DNA from: Micromonospora globbae
Lineage (GTDB): Bacteria; Actinomycetota; Actinomycetes; Mycobacteriales; Micromonosporaceae
DNA: 64,000 nt
NCBI RefSeq assembly: GCF_003610785.1
Contig: NZ_RAQQ01000027.1
Coordinates: forward strand, 1-64,000
Direction of reading: 5' to 3'
How positions within the stretch are numbered: position 1 is the stretch's first letter; every line of letters starts with the position of its first letter. Shown piece after piece: positions 1-9,986 of the stretch. The notes beneath the pieces are model-generated. The model worked only from the letters and a program-made list of their open reading frames with translations. It did no database searches and was not told the DNA's origin. The position numbers were made by a program, and so were the translations under genes.

Positions 1-197
1 CCCTGAACCCCACAGATGCTCCAACACCTGCCGATGCCCGAACGTCAACACACCCGGCCTCGCCACCAGCACCCCCAACCCAACCAAGATCAGTTGCACT
101 GAAGCCTAGAAACCACCCGGCGTGTCGCAGCGATAACGTCATGATCAACCGGAGGTGACCGGGGGGCCGGGGGCGGTCGGGGTGGTCGGGGGTGGGG
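1..197. other. Left-edge stretch with no identifiable complete gene
   Basis: No complete gene is visible here. On the minus strand a frame beginning with GTG at position 99 stays open for 33 codons to the window edge. It could be the start of a gene lying outside, but I see no ribosome binding site or recognisable motif. The stretch also holds CATGATCAACC (139-149), which matches part of the right arm of the inverted repeat at 57426-57483, but no partner arm is visible nearby. Confidence 0.3.
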
Positions 198-986
198 TCA
201 GAAGAACAGGCCGCGGCGCTGGAGGGACTGGCGCAGCCAGCCGTCGAGCTGGGCGGCCCAGTCCACCTGGTCGACCGTGGCGTGGTCGACGGTGAACCGG
301 CCGAACGCGTCCCGCCCCTCGGTGAACAGGCCACCCCGCTTGTCCAGCTCCAGCACCACCTGCATCTGCCGCGGGTCGGCGATGAAGGTGACCTCCAGCT
401 GGTTGATGGCCCGGGCGTACTGCGGGGCGGGGTGGAACTCGATCTCCTGGTAGAACGGCAGCGTCTGCCGTACGCCGTAGATGTGGCCGCGCTCCACGTC
501 GGCCCGCGCGAACCGGAAGCCGAGCCGCAGCAGCGCGTCCAGCAGGCGCTCCTGGGCGGGCAGGGGGTGTACGGCGACCGGGTCCAGGTCGCCCTTGTCC
601 ACCGCCCGGGCCACCTCCAGCTCCGTACGCAGCCCCATGGTCATCCCGTGCAGGTGCTGCCCGTACAGCTCGGTGACCGGGGTCTCCCACGGCACGTCGA
701 AGCGGAACGGGATGTCGTAGCGCTGACCGGGCTCCAGCCGGAACGCGCCCGTCACCCGCTGACGGTGGAACTCCTGGTTGGTGTCGTACTCGTTGTCGCC
801 GCTCTCCACCTCGACGCGGGTGAGCAGCCCGAGCGCCACGTACTCGATGTCGACCTGGTGGTCGCCGCCCATCACCTGGATCCGGCCCTCGAGCTGGCCG
901 CCCGGACGGCAGTTCGGGTTGGCCAGCACGGTTTCCACCGACGGGCCGCCGACGCCCATCGCCTGCATCAGCCGCTTGAAGACCAC
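198..986 (-). CDS. Spo0M-like sporulation-control protein (arrestin fold)
   Basis: The 262-residue product matches the Spo0M family in length and order. It opens with a short helical segment ending in [11 protein letters not shown], followed by beta-rich sequence with the typical [17 protein letters not shown] stretch near residues 95-110 and [18 protein letters not shown] after it. Spo0M-type proteins are soluble, arrestin-like and were first linked to control of sporulation in Bacillus; their role in actinomycetes is unclear. The start is a GTG at 984-986 (minus strand) with GGAGG five bases before it; the frame is open further upstream but without a better site. The gene is divergent from the sigma factor gene. 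A second, more divergent paralogue lies at 47490-48413. Confidence 0.85.
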   Translation of the reverse strand: MVFKRLMQAMGVGGPSVETVLANPNCRPGGQLEGRIQVMGGDHQVDIEYVALGLLTRVEVESGDNEYDTNQEFHRQRVTGAFRLEPGQRYDIPFRFDVPWETPVTELYGQHLHGMTMGLRTELEVARAVDKGDLDPVAVHPLPAQERLLDALLRLGFRFARADVERGHIYGVRQTLPFYQEIEFHPAPQYARAINQLEVTFIADPRQMQVVLELDKRGGLFTEGRDAFGRFTVDHATVDQVDWAAQLDGWLRQSLQRRGLFF

Positions 987-1222
987 AACATCCTCCGTCG
1001 CCTCTACCGGGCCGGCCACGCCGGCCGGTCGCTGGCACCGTAACCGGGACGGGCAACACGACCCGTCCGACACACCCGCCCCGGCCGGCCGCGCCACGGC
1101 GATCCGACCGGATTCCTGTCGGGTCCCCGATCGCCTCACTCCCGTTTAACGCCCCGCCCGCCAAGCTGTGTGTCACCGGCACCACTGGGGCCGGGATGGC
1201 ACGACACGGGGAGAGACGAGAG

Positions 1223-2239
<1,017 letters not shown>

Positions 2240-2257
2240 CCAGGGCGTTGACGGCTT

Positions 2258-2284
2258 CGGGCCCCGGCGGTTCGCCGGGGCCCG
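2258..2284 (+). terminator. Intrinsic-type hairpin after the sigma factor gene
   Basis: A perfect 12-bp stem (CGGGCCCCGGCG paired with CGCCGGGGCCCG) with a three-base loop lies 18 bp after the sigma factor stop codon. There is no U-tract, as is usual for G+C-rich actinobacteria. Confidence 0.7.
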
Positions 2285-2376
2285 TCGCGTGCGCCGGCGC
2301 GGCGGTGGTTGACCCGGCCGACGGGGTGGGCTAACAAGGCGTGACCGGCTCCACCGGCAGCGTGAGGGGACGCAGC

Positions 2377-2784
2377 ATGAACTGGACGTTGGAAGTCGTG
2401 GTGGTACCCGTGTCCGACGTGGACCGGGCCAAGGCGTTCTACGCCGACCAGGTCGGGTTCACCGTCGACCACGACACGGCCATCGGCGGCCTCGGCCGGG
2501 TCGTGCAGCTCACGCCCCCGGGATCGGGCTGCTCCATCGTGTTCGGCACGGGGGTGATCCCGGAGATGACGCCCGGGTCGCTCAAGGGTCTGCAACTGGT
2601 GGTGCCCGACATCGAGCGGGCGCGCGCCGAGCTGGTCGGCCGGGGCGTACCGGTCAGCGAGATCCAGGTGCTGGGAAGCAACGCCAACCCCACCCCGCAC
2701 CCCCTGGACAACGTCGGGTTCGTCTTCTTCTCGGACCCGGACGGCAACTCGTGGGCCGTCCAGCAGATCTCCAGCCGCGCCTGA
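2377..2784 (+). CDS. VOC (glyoxalase/bleomycin-resistance) family protein
   Basis: The 135-residue product has the paired beta-alpha-beta-beta-beta layout of VOC proteins: VSDVDRAKAFYADQVGF near the start, VPDIERARAELVGRGV in the middle and FFSDPDGNSWAVQQ near the end, with the metal-ligand Glu position replaced by Gln in the last motif. Family members include glyoxalases, dioxygenases and drug-binding proteins, so the substrate cannot be told. The ATG at 2377 has GAGGGG upstream. It is a single gene, convergent with pat and only 12 bp from it. Confidence 0.85.
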   Translation: MNWTLEVVVVPVSDVDRAKAFYADQVGFTVDHDTAIGGLGRVVQLTPPGSGCSIVFGTGVIPEMTPGSLKGLQLVVPDIERARAELVGRGVPVSEIQVLGSNANPTPHPLDNVGFVFFSDPDGNSWAVQQISSRA

Positions 2785-2796
2785 CCCGCCCCGCCG

Positions 2797-5346
2797 TCAC
2801 AGGCGGCGAGGGCCGGTGTCGGGGCGGTCGAGGGCCGCACCGAGGCGGACGGTGGCGTGCAGCACCGACAGGCCGTCGGGCCGGGCGAGCACCGGGTTGA
2901 GCGTGAGCGCCCGCACCCGCGGCTGCTCGTCGGCGAGCCGGCCGACCCGCAGTAGCAGGTCGGCGAGGGCCGCGCGGTCCACCGGCGCGGCGCCCCGGTG
3001 GCCGCGCAGCAGCGGGGCCGCCCGCGGCTCGTCGACCAACTCCGCGGCGTCCCGATCGGTCAGCGGCACGGCCCGCCAGGCCCGGTCGCCCAGCAGTTCG
3101 GTGGCCACGCCGCCGAGCCCGAAGCCGACCACCGGCCCGAACGCCGGATCCTCGACCAGCTCGACCACGCAGGCAACCCCGGGCGGGACCATCGGCTGGA
3201 CCAGGACGTCCGCGCCGAAGGCCGCGGCCATCTCGGCGTACGCGCGGCGGACCGTCGCGGCGTCCGGCAGGTCGAGCCGGACGGCGCCGAGGTCGAGCCG
3301 GTGCCGCAGCCCGTGCGCCGCAGCCTTGAGCGCCACCGGGAAGCCGAGCCGCCGCGCCGCGTCGACCGCCTCGTCCGGCGTACGCGCCGGCACCGACCGC
3401 ACCAGGTCGATGCCGTACGCGGCCAGCAGGGCGGGCACGTCGGCACCCTCGGGACGCAGCGCGGCCTGACCGGCGGCACGGTCGACGCCGGGCAGTTCCG
3501 GCAGGGTGCCCGACGGGCGGCGCAGCCACTCCGCGTACCGGTGCACCCGGCCCAGCGCCCGGACCGCCTCCTCGACGCCCCCGTACGCGGGCAGCCCGGC
3601 CGGGGCGCGTCCGGCCAGCACGGTGGCGACGACCGGCTTGCCGGCGTCGAGAGCGGCGGGCAGCGCGGCGGTGACGTCGGCGTCGGCGGGCTGACCGGGC
3701 AGCGGCGGGGCGAGCGTCACGGCGAGCGCGTCGACCCGCTCGTCGCCGGCCGCCGCGGCCAGCAGGGCGGCGAGTTCGGACGCCGTGCCGTTCGGCCCGA
3801 CGTCGCGGGGGTACCCGTCGGCCAGCGTCAGCCCCTGAGCGGCCAGCGCGGCGGCGGCCAGCCCGGTGAGCGCCGAGGAGTTGCCGACCACCGCGACCCG
3901 CGGACCGGCGGGCAGCGGCTGGTGGGCCAGGAGCACCCCGACGTCCAGCAGTTCGGCGACCGTGTCGACCCGGATCACCCCGGACTGGGTGAAGAGGGCG
4001 GCCACCGCGACGGCGTCCGGGCCGGCGGAGTCGCCCACGCCCGGTGGCCGGGCCGGCGAGGCGAGCGCCACCACCGGCTTCGTCCGCCCGATCCGGCGGG
4101 CCAGCCGGGCGAACTTGCGCGGATTGCCGAACGTCTCCAGGTGCAGCAGGATCACGTCGGTGCCGGGGTCGTCCTGCCAGTACTGGAGCAGGTCGTTGCC
4201 GGAGACGTCGGCCCGGTTCCCCGCCGAGACGAAGCGGGACAGGCCGAGCCCGCGCCGGTCCGCCTCGGCCAGCAGCGCCACCCCGAACGCCCCGGACTGG
4301 CTGAAGATCCCCACCCGTCCCGGCGGCGGCAGCGCCGGCGCGAGCGTGGCGTTCAGGCGTACGGCCGGGTCCGTGTTCGCCACCCCGAGGCAGTTCGGGC
4401 CGACCACCCGCATGCCGGCGGCGTGCGCGGCCCGGACCAGGGCCCGCTGCGCGGCGGCGCCCTGGGCGCCCGCCTCGGCGAAACCGGCCGAGATCACCAC
4501 GAGGCCGTGCACCCCGGCGGCCGCGGCGTCGGCGACCACGGCGGGCGCCGCCTCGGGCGGCACGGCCACCACCGCCAGGTCCACCGGCACGCCGGCGTCG
4601 GCCGCGCGGGGGTACGCGGGCAGCCCGGCGACGGTCGCGGCGGTCGGGTGCACCGGGACCACCGTGCCGGTGAAGCCACCGTCGCGCAGGTGCCCGAGCA
4701 CCGCGGCGCCGACGCCCTGCCCGGTGGCGCTGGCGCCGTAGACGGCCACGCCCCGCGGCGCCAGGAGTCGGGCGATCGAGCGGGCCTCCGTCCGGTGCTC
4801 GCGGCCACGCTGCACCTCGAGGGTCGCCTCGGTGGGCGCGATCGGGAAGGTGAGGTGGACCACGCCGTCGGCGAACTGCCGCTGCAGCTGGTAGCCGAAG
4901 TCGGAGAAGACCCGCAGCATCGCCCCGTTGGCCGGGAGCACCTCGGCCACGAAGTGCACGATGCCGACCCGGCGGGCCGCGTCGGCGAGGTGCTCCAGCA
5001 GCACCGACCCGATCCCCCGGCCCTGGTAGGCGTCCTCCACCACGAAGGCCACCTCGGCCTCCGGCGCCTCCGGCCCGAGCCGCTCGTACCGGCCGACGGC
5101 CACGATCCGCCCGCCGGCCAGCACGACGAGCGCCTCCCGGTCCCGGTGGTCGACGGTGACGAAACGCTGCAGGTCCCGCTCCGGGATCCGGGGGTACGGC
5201 GAGAAGTAGCGCAGGTAACGGGTGCGCTCGGAGAACCGGGCGTGCATGGCCACGATGCCCAGCGCGTCGTCGGGCCGGATGGGTCGCAACTGGACGGTGG
5301 TGCCGTCGCTGAGCAGCACGTCCACCGGCTGGTCCACGGTCGTCAC
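2797..5346 (-). CDS. Pat-type protein lysine acetyltransferase: GNAT domain fused to NDP-forming acyl-CoA synthetase-like module
   Basis: The 849-residue product has an N-terminal GNAT domain (about 15-165, acetyl-CoA loop AYQGRGIGSVLL), a CoA-binding domain (about 195-290), succinyl-CoA-ligase-like domains (about 300-600) and a C-terminal ATP-grasp domain (about 630-845). Pat/PatA proteins acetylate and inactivate AMP-forming acetyl-CoA synthetase. The His of the SHTG motif, which carries phosphate in active acyl-CoA synthetases, is missing: the corresponding stretch reads GVGDSAGPD. That fits a regulatory acetyltransferase rather than a ligase. The start is a GTG 22 bp after the acuC stop codon, so the two genes are probably co-transcribed, giving an acetylase and a deacetylase from one operon. 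Confidence 0.88.
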   Translation of the reverse strand: MTTVDQPVDVLLSDGTTVQLRPIRPDDALGIVAMHARFSERTRYLRYFSPYPRIPERDLQRFVTVDHRDREALVVLAGGRIVAVGRYERLGPEAPEAEVAFVVEDAYQGRGIGSVLLEHLADAARRVGIVHFVAEVLPANGAMLRVFSDFGYQLQRQFADGVVHLTFPIAPTEATLEVQRGREHRTEARSIARLLAPRGVAVYGASATGQGVGAAVLGHLRDGGFTGTVVPVHPTAATVAGLPAYPRAADAGVPVDLAVVAVPPEAAPAVVADAAAAGVHGLVVISAGFAEAGAQGAAAQRALVRAAHAAGMRVVGPNCLGVANTDPAVRLNATLAPALPPPGRVGIFSQSGAFGVALLAEADRRGLGLSRFVSAGNRADVSGNDLLQYWQDDPGTDVILLHLETFGNPRKFARLARRIGRTKPVVALASPARPPGVGDSAGPDAVAVAALFTQSGVIRVDTVAELLDVGVLLAHQPLPAGPRVAVVGNSSALTGLAAAALAAQGLTLADGYPRDVGPNGTASELAALLAAAAGDERVDALAVTLAPPLPGQPADADVTAALPAALDAGKPVVATVLAGRAPAGLPAYGGVEEAVRALGRVHRYAEWLRRPSGTLPELPGVDRAAGQAALRPEGADVPALLAAYGIDLVRSVPARTPDEAVDAARRLGFPVALKAAAHGLRHRLDLGAVRLDLPDAATVRRAYAEMAAAFGADVLVQPMVPPGVACVVELVEDPAFGPVVGFGLGGVATELLGDRAWRAVPLTDRDAAELVDEPRAAPLLRGHRGAAPVDRAALADLLLRVGRLADEQPRVRALTLNPVLARPDGLSVLHATVRLGAALDRPDTGPRRL

Positions 5347-5368
5347 CGGCCGCCCTCCCCCGGCCGGC

Positions 5369-6550
5369 TCAGTCGCGCGGGTCGTGCGGGTCGAGCCCGA
5401 GCAGCGGGAAGACCGTCTTGCGGGTGGCCGCGATCGACCGGTCCACCGCGGTCGGCTCGCCGCTGGGCTGCCACGGCTCGTACGCGGGGTCGACGTCGTC
5501 GGTCATCCGCAGCGGCACCTCCCGCCCGGGGCAGCGGGTGGCCGCCAGTTCCCGCCACGACGGCGGAGTCAGCGTCGCCGGGTCCAACGGCTCGCCGGTG
5601 GCCACCGCCAGCAGGTGCGTCCAGGCCCGCGGCACCGCCTCGACCAGCGCGTACCCGCCGCCGCCGGTGGCCACCCAGCGGCCGTCGCACAGCTCGTCGG
5701 CGAGCGCCCGCAGGGCGAGGTACGTGGCGCGCTGCCCGTCGACCGAGAGGTGCAGGTCGGCCAGGGGGTCGCGCCGGTGCGCGTCCGCGCCGCACTGCGT
5801 CACCAGCAGCTGGGGCCGGTACGCGCGCAGCACCGACGGGACGACGGCGTGGAACGCGCGCTGCCAGCCCGCGTCGTCGGTGCTCGGCGGCAGCGGCACG
5901 TTGACGGCGCTGCCCTGGGCGTTCGGTCCGCCGGTCTCGTCGGGGAACCCGGTGCCCGGGAACAGGGCGAGCGGCGTCTCGTGCAGGCTGACCGTCAGCA
6001 CCCGGGGATCGTCCCAGAAGATCTGCTGCACCCCGTCGCCGTGGTGCACGTCCACGTCCACGTACGCGATCCGCTCCGCCCCGAGGTCGAGCAGGCGGGC
6101 GATGGCTACCGCCGGGTCGTTGTAGACGCAGAAACCGGAGGCCCGGGCCGGCATGGCGTGGTGCAGCCCGCCGGCCACGTTCACGGCCCGCCGCGCCTCG
6201 CCCCGCCAGACCGCCTCGGCGGCGGCGACGCTCGCCCCGGCGATCAGCGCGCTGGCCTCGTGCATCCCGTCGAAGATCGGGTTGTCCGAGGTGCCCATCC
6301 CGAACCCGGCGAACAGCGGGTCGGACGGCGCGGCGCGGACCGCCGCCAGGTAGCGGGGCTCGTGCACCCGCGTGAGCAGCGCGTCGTCGGCGGGTTCCGG
6401 CTTGACCAGGCGCACCCCGGGCCGGTCGAGGACGCCGAGTTCCCGGGCGAGCGCCATGGTCAGCTCCACCCGGACCGGGTCGAGGGGATGGTCACCCATG
6501 TCGTAGGCGAGCAGTGACTCGTCCCACACCACCACCGTGTCGTCGGACAT
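5369..6550 (-). CDS. acuC: AcuC-like deacetylase, histone deacetylase superfamily
   Basis: The 393-residue product has the class I/II deacetylase signatures: GGLHHAMPARASGFCVYND, the zinc-site motif YVDVDVHHGDGVQQIF, SLHETPLALFPGTG, and QCGADAHRRDPL followed by TGGGGYALVEAVPRAWTHLL. AcuC removes acetyl groups from acetyl-CoA synthetase and other proteins. The ATG at 6550 begins MSDDTVVVWDE, the usual AcuC opening; the longer open frame upstream is not coding. It is followed after 22 bp by the pat-type acetyltransferase gene, so writer and eraser of lysine acetylation are made together. The rhodanese gene upstream ends 47 bp away and may share the transcript. Confidence 0.92.
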   Translation of the reverse strand: MSDDTVVVWDESLLAYDMGDHPLDPVRVELTMALARELGVLDRPGVRLVKPEPADDALLTRVHEPRYLAAVRAAPSDPLFAGFGMGTSDNPIFDGMHEASALIAGASVAAAEAVWRGEARRAVNVAGGLHHAMPARASGFCVYNDPAVAIARLLDLGAERIAYVDVDVHHGDGVQQIFWDDPRVLTVSLHETPLALFPGTGFPDETGGPNAQGSAVNVPLPPSTDDAGWQRAFHAVVPSVLRAYRPQLLVTQCGADAHRRDPLADLHLSVDGQRATYLALRALADELCDGRWVATGGGGYALVEAVPRAWTHLLAVATGEPLDPATLTPPSWRELAATRCPGREVPLRMTDDVDPAYEPWQPSGEPTAVDRSIAATRKTVFPLLGLDPHDPRD

Positions 6551-6597
6551 GGGCCCATCGTCGCACGTGGACCGGTGGACGGCAGCGTACGTCCTGC

Positions 6598-7452
6598 TCA
6601 CGCCCCGGGTGTCGGCCCGGTGGCCACCGGACGGTCCGGGTCGGCCACCCAGTTGCTCCACGAGCCGACGTACAGCGCGGCGTCCGGCCGGCCGGCGAGG
6701 TGCAGGGCGAGCACCGCCTGGGCGGCGGTCACCCCCGACCCGCAGTACGCCCCGACCGGTGTGCCCTCGGTCACCCCGGCGGCGGCGAACCGCTCCCGCA
6801 GCACCTCGGCGGCGGGGAAACGGCCGTCGGCGACGTACTCCGGCGCGGGCAGGTTGACGGCGCCGGGCACGTGCCCGGCGACCGGGTCGATCGGTTCGGT
6901 CTCGCCGCGGTAGCGCGCCGCCGCGCGTACGTCGAGCAGCAGCCCCTCGCCGGCGGCGAGCCGGGCCGCGGCGGCCGCGTCGAGCACGGGCAGCGCGCCG
7001 GGGTTCACCTCGACGTCGCCCGGCGCCGGCCGCGGCACCTCGGCGGTGGTGGGCAGGCCGGCGGCCAGCCAGGCCGGGTACCCGCCGTGCAGCAGGCGGA
7101 CCGGACGGTGCCCGGCCCAGCGCAGCGTCCACCAGGCGCGGGCCGCCGCCATGCCGTCACCGCCGTCGTACACGACGACGGGGTGGCCGCTCCGGACGCC
7201 GGCGGCCCGCAGCGCGGCCTGCAACGCCCCGGGATCGGGCAGCGGGTGCCGTCCGGCGTGGCCCGGGGGTCCGCACAGCGCCGTGTCCAGGTCGACGAAG
7301 ACCGCGCCGGGCAGGTGACCGACGGCGTAGTCGTCGCGTCCGGGCGGACCGGTGAGCCGCCAGCGGACGTCGAGCAGGGTGGGCGGGGTGGCGGAGTCGA
7401 TCTCGGCGGCGAGCCGGTCGGGCTCGACGAGGAGATCCTCGGTACCGGACAT
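6598..7452 (-). CDS. Thiosulfate/mercaptopyruvate sulfurtransferase, two rhodanese domains
   Basis: The 284-residue product contains two rhodanese domains (about 10-125 and 150-275). The second has the active loop CGSGVTA with the persulfide-carrying Cys near residue 237; in the first the loop is YDGGDGMAA with no Cys, as is normal for the structural domain of this family. The CGSGVT loop is closer to 3-mercaptopyruvate sulfurtransferases than to CRKGVT thiosulfate enzymes, but substrate choice is not certain. The start at 7452 leaves about 97 bp to the divergent ideR-like gene. Confidence 0.88.
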   Translation of the reverse strand: MSGTEDLLVEPDRLAAEIDSATPPTLLDVRWRLTGPPGRDDYAVGHLPGAVFVDLDTALCGPPGHAGRHPLPDPGALQAALRAAGVRSGHPVVVYDGGDGMAAARAWWTLRWAGHRPVRLLHGGYPAWLAAGLPTTAEVPRPAPGDVEVNPGALPVLDAAAAARLAAGEGLLLDVRAAARYRGETEPIDPVAGHVPGAVNLPAPEYVADGRFPAAEVLRERFAAAGVTEGTPVGAYCGSGVTAAQAVLALHLAGRPDAALYVGSWSNWVADPDRPVATGPTPGA

Positions 7453-7549
7453 GCCGTCCAGTCAACACCATCCGGGCAGCTGGCTCGCGTTTCGGCCTCG
7501 GTCGTTACAGCGGGGGCGCGGTAACATCGATCACTGGAGGGCCGCTGAC

Positions 7550-8236
7550 GTGAAACACGACCTGGTCGACACGACGGAAATGTACCTACGCACCATCCTC
7601 GAACTGGAGGAGGAGGGTGTGCCGCCGCTGCGTGCCCGGATCGCCGAGCGGCTGAAGCAGAGCGGTCCCACGGTGAGCCAGACGGTCGCCCGGATGGAAC
7701 GCGACGGGCTGCTGACCGTCGAGGGCGACCGGCACCTGACGCTCACCCCGCAGGGTCGCAGCGCCGCCGTCTCGGTGATGCGTAAGCACCGGCTCGCCGA
7801 GCTGCTGCTGGTCAACGTGATCGGGATGCCCTACGAGGAGGCCCACGACGAGGCCTGCCGGTGGGAGCACGTGATGAGCGACGCCGTGGAGAAGCGCGTC
7901 TACGACCTGCTCAACCGGCCGACCCGCTCGCCGTACGGCAACCCGATCCCGGGTCTGGAGGAGTTGGGCTCGCCGGGGCCGGAGGAGACCGCGGCGGCCG
8001 ACGGCGAGCGCAACCTGGCCTTCCCCGGCCTGTCCGGGACGGTGGTCGTGCGCCGGATCTGCGAGAGCGTCCAGACCAACGCGGACGTGCTGCGCCAGCT
8101 GCACGCCGCCGGGGTCGACCCGGGCGCCACGGTGACGGTGGCCCAGGAGCGCGACGGGGTGTCGATCGACCGCTCCGGCGACCGGATCCGGCTGCCCCGC
8201 GAGGTCGCCTCCCGAGTCTTCGTCGCCGCCCCCTGA
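7550..8236 (+). CDS. ideR: IdeR/DtxR-type iron-dependent repressor
   Basis: The 228-residue product agrees with the full-length DtxR/IdeR family (about 230). An N-terminal winged helix opens with [20 protein letters not shown] and includes [18 protein letters not shown]. The metal and dimer domain keeps the ligands in MRKHRLAE and EACRWEHVM, and a C-terminal SH3-like domain covers about 150-228. With Fe2+ bound, these proteins repress siderophore and iron-uptake genes. The GTG at 7550 has GGAGG nine bases upstream and gives the conserved N-terminus. No typical iron box was seen within the window. Confidence 0.93.
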   Translation: MKHDLVDTTEMYLRTILELEEEGVPPLRARIAERLKQSGPTVSQTVARMERDGLLTVEGDRHLTLTPQGRSAAVSVMRKHRLAELLLVNVIGMPYEEAHDEACRWEHVMSDAVEKRVYDLLNRPTRSPYGNPIPGLEELGSPGPEETAAADGERNLAFPGLSGTVVVRRICESVQTNADVLRQLHAAGVDPGATVTVAQERDGVSIDRSGDRIRLPREVASRVFVAAP

Positions 8237-8246
8237 CGGCGCACCG

Positions 8247-8801
8247 TCACAACGCCCTGGTGTTCACCGTCTTGGCCAGGGCGGTCAGCCCGGCCACGAG
8301 CTTCTCGGCCGCCGACCTGGCGGTGCCCTTCGGGGTGGTCCAGCGCAGGGTCGCCAACCGGCCGTCCGTGGAGAGCCAGCCCACCTCGGCCGCCGGCCCG
8401 TGGCCGCCGGCGGCGCCGGTGGTCCGCCGGTAGGCCTGCTGACCGAGCCCGGTGACCTTGCCGGCCGAGTCCGGCACCACGTCGGCCGCGAAGGTGGCCT
8501 TGTCCATCGACGTCTCGGTCACCGTGAGCGTCAGCTCGGGCAGGGTGGCCTGCCCGGCCCGCACCACGCAGGTGTGGGTGTCGCCCCGCTCGCTGGCCGC
8601 CGCCACGTCGAAGCGTACGTTCACGTGCTGTTCGATCACGGCGAAGTCGAGCAGCCGGCAGGCGCCGCCGGAGGACGCGGCGGGCACGTCGAGGGCGATG
8701 GGCGCGGGCGGCGGCAGCGCCACCGGCTCGCGCTCCGAGGCGCAGCCGGCGGTCAGCAGTACGGCCGAAGCGGCGAGCCAGGTCCGGGCGCGCACTCTCA
8801 T
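8247..8801 (-). CDS. Secreted lipoprotein of unknown function
   Basis: The 184-residue product starts with a lipoprotein signal (LLTAGC, lipidated Cys at 20) followed by a Pro/Ala-rich linker. The mature part begins near a Cys in GGACRLLDF and has a second Cys in THTCVV, which could pair as a disulfide. The layout recalls small actinobacterial lipoproteins such as the DUF3558 group, but I cannot assign it. Two starts are possible: the ATG at 8801, with GGAGG only one base away, or the GTG two codons downstream (8795) with better spacing. It converges on ideR, 10 bp away. Confidence 0.7.
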   Translation of the reverse strand: MRVRARTWLAASAVLLTAGCASEREPVALPPPAPIALDVPAASSGGACRLLDFAVIEQHVNVRFDVAAASERGDTHTCVVRAGQATLPELTLTVTETSMDKATFAADVVPDSAGKVTGLGQQAYRRTTGAAGGHGPAAEVGWLSTDGRLATLRWTTPKGTARSAAEKLVAGLTALAKTVNTRAL

Positions 8802-8954
8802 CCCTCCACCTCGCCGGCGGGTGGCCCGCCGGATGTCCGTCGGACACCGTACGGGCAACCGGGCCGATGCGGAAGACCGGGAACCGCCGCCCGAGGGGAC
8901 GGACGCCACACGACCCGGCGCAACCAGGGGCGTCGCCGCACGCGTCTCCTCCAC

Positions 8955-9938
8955 ATGGGTTCCCGATCTTCACTGCCGGGCGGCGGACGGGCCACGAACG
9001 CCTCCCCGCCGGCCGTCACCCGCCGCGCTCTCCTGGGCACCGGCGCGCTCCTTCCGCTGGCGGCCTGCACCACGGAGGCGACGCCCTCCCCCGGCCCGTC
9101 GGCCGCCTCTCCCGCCCCCACGGCCCCCTCGGCGTCCGCCCCCTCGGCGTCGGCGCCGCACGCCGGCCTCGTCGCGCTGGAGCGCCGGTTCGACGCGCGG
9201 CTCGGGGTGTACGCCCTCGACACCGGCACCGCCGCCACGATCGCCCACCGGGCGGACGAGCGGTTCGCGTTCTGCTCGACGTTCAAGGGGCTGGCGACGG
9301 CGGCCGTGCTGCACCGCCACCCGCTGTCGTACCTGGAGACCGTCGTGCGGTACACGCGACGGGACCTCATGGAGAGTTCCGCCATCACGAGGCGGCACGT
9401 GGACACGGGGATGACGCTCCGCCAGGTGTGCGACGCCGCGGTCCGCTACAGCGACGGCACGGCCGGCAACCTGCTGCTCCGCGAGCTGGGCGGACCGGCC
9501 GCGCTGACCGCGTACGTGCGGAGCCTCGGCGACACGGTGACCCGGATGGACCGGATCGAGCCGACCATCGTGGAGGCCACGCCGGGCGACCCCCGGGACA
9601 CGACGTCGCCCCGGGCGATCGGCACCACCTACCGGGCGATCCTGCTGGGCGACGCGCTGGCCGACGACCGCCGCGCCTTCCTGCGCGACCTCATGGAACG
9701 CAACGCCACGGGCGCGGGCGCCGCACGCATCCGGGCCGGCGTGCCGCGGGGGTGGACGGTGGCCGACAAGACCGGGACCGGCGACTACGGCACCCTCAAC
9801 GACATCGGCGTCGTGTGGCCTCCGGGAGCCGCGCCGCTCGTGATCGCGATCATGTCGAGCCGGGCCGAGCGGGACGCCGCCTACGATCAGGCCCTGATCG
9901 CCGAGGCCGCCGCGTACGTGGTCAGAACGCTGACCTGA
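8955..9938 (+). CDS. Class A beta-lactamase, predicted lipoprotein
   Basis: The 327-residue product has a [17 protein letters not shown] export signal (twin Arg at 23-24, lipobox Cys at 38), a long Ala/Ser/Pro linker, then a class A serine beta-lactamase domain. It shows the nucleophile motif [13 protein letters not shown] in place of the usual SDN loop, the omega-loop Glu in [13 protein letters not shown], and KTGTGDYG. The SDG loop is shared with some actinobacterial enzymes such as BlaC. The position usually held by the omega-loop Asn (N170) reads Val. The start ATG has no clear ribosome binding site. The D,D-carboxypeptidase gene follows after 48 bp, which suggests a shared cell-wall or beta-lactam context. 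Confidence 0.88.
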   Translation: MGSRSSLPGGGRATNASPPAVTRRALLGTGALLPLAACTTEATPSPGPSAASPAPTAPSASAPSASAPHAGLVALERRFDARLGVYALDTGTAATIAHRADERFAFCSTFKGLATAAVLHRHPLSYLETVVRYTRRDLMESSAITRRHVDTGMTLRQVCDAAVRYSDGTAGNLLLRELGGPAALTAYVRSLGDTVTRMDRIEPTIVEATPGDPRDTTSPRAIGTTYRAILLGDALADDRRAFLRDLMERNATGAGAARIRAGVPRGWTVADKTGTGDYGTLNDIGVVWPPGAAPLVIAIMSSRAERDAAYDQALIAEAAAYVVRTLT

Positions 9939-9986
9939 GCGACACGACCACGTGGAACAGACCGACGTGCCGTAGGGAGAGAGTCC

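Noticed and set aside
2998-5904. 968-codon plus-strand frame opposite pat and acuC
   Set aside because: Shadow frame spanning two genuine minus-strand genes.
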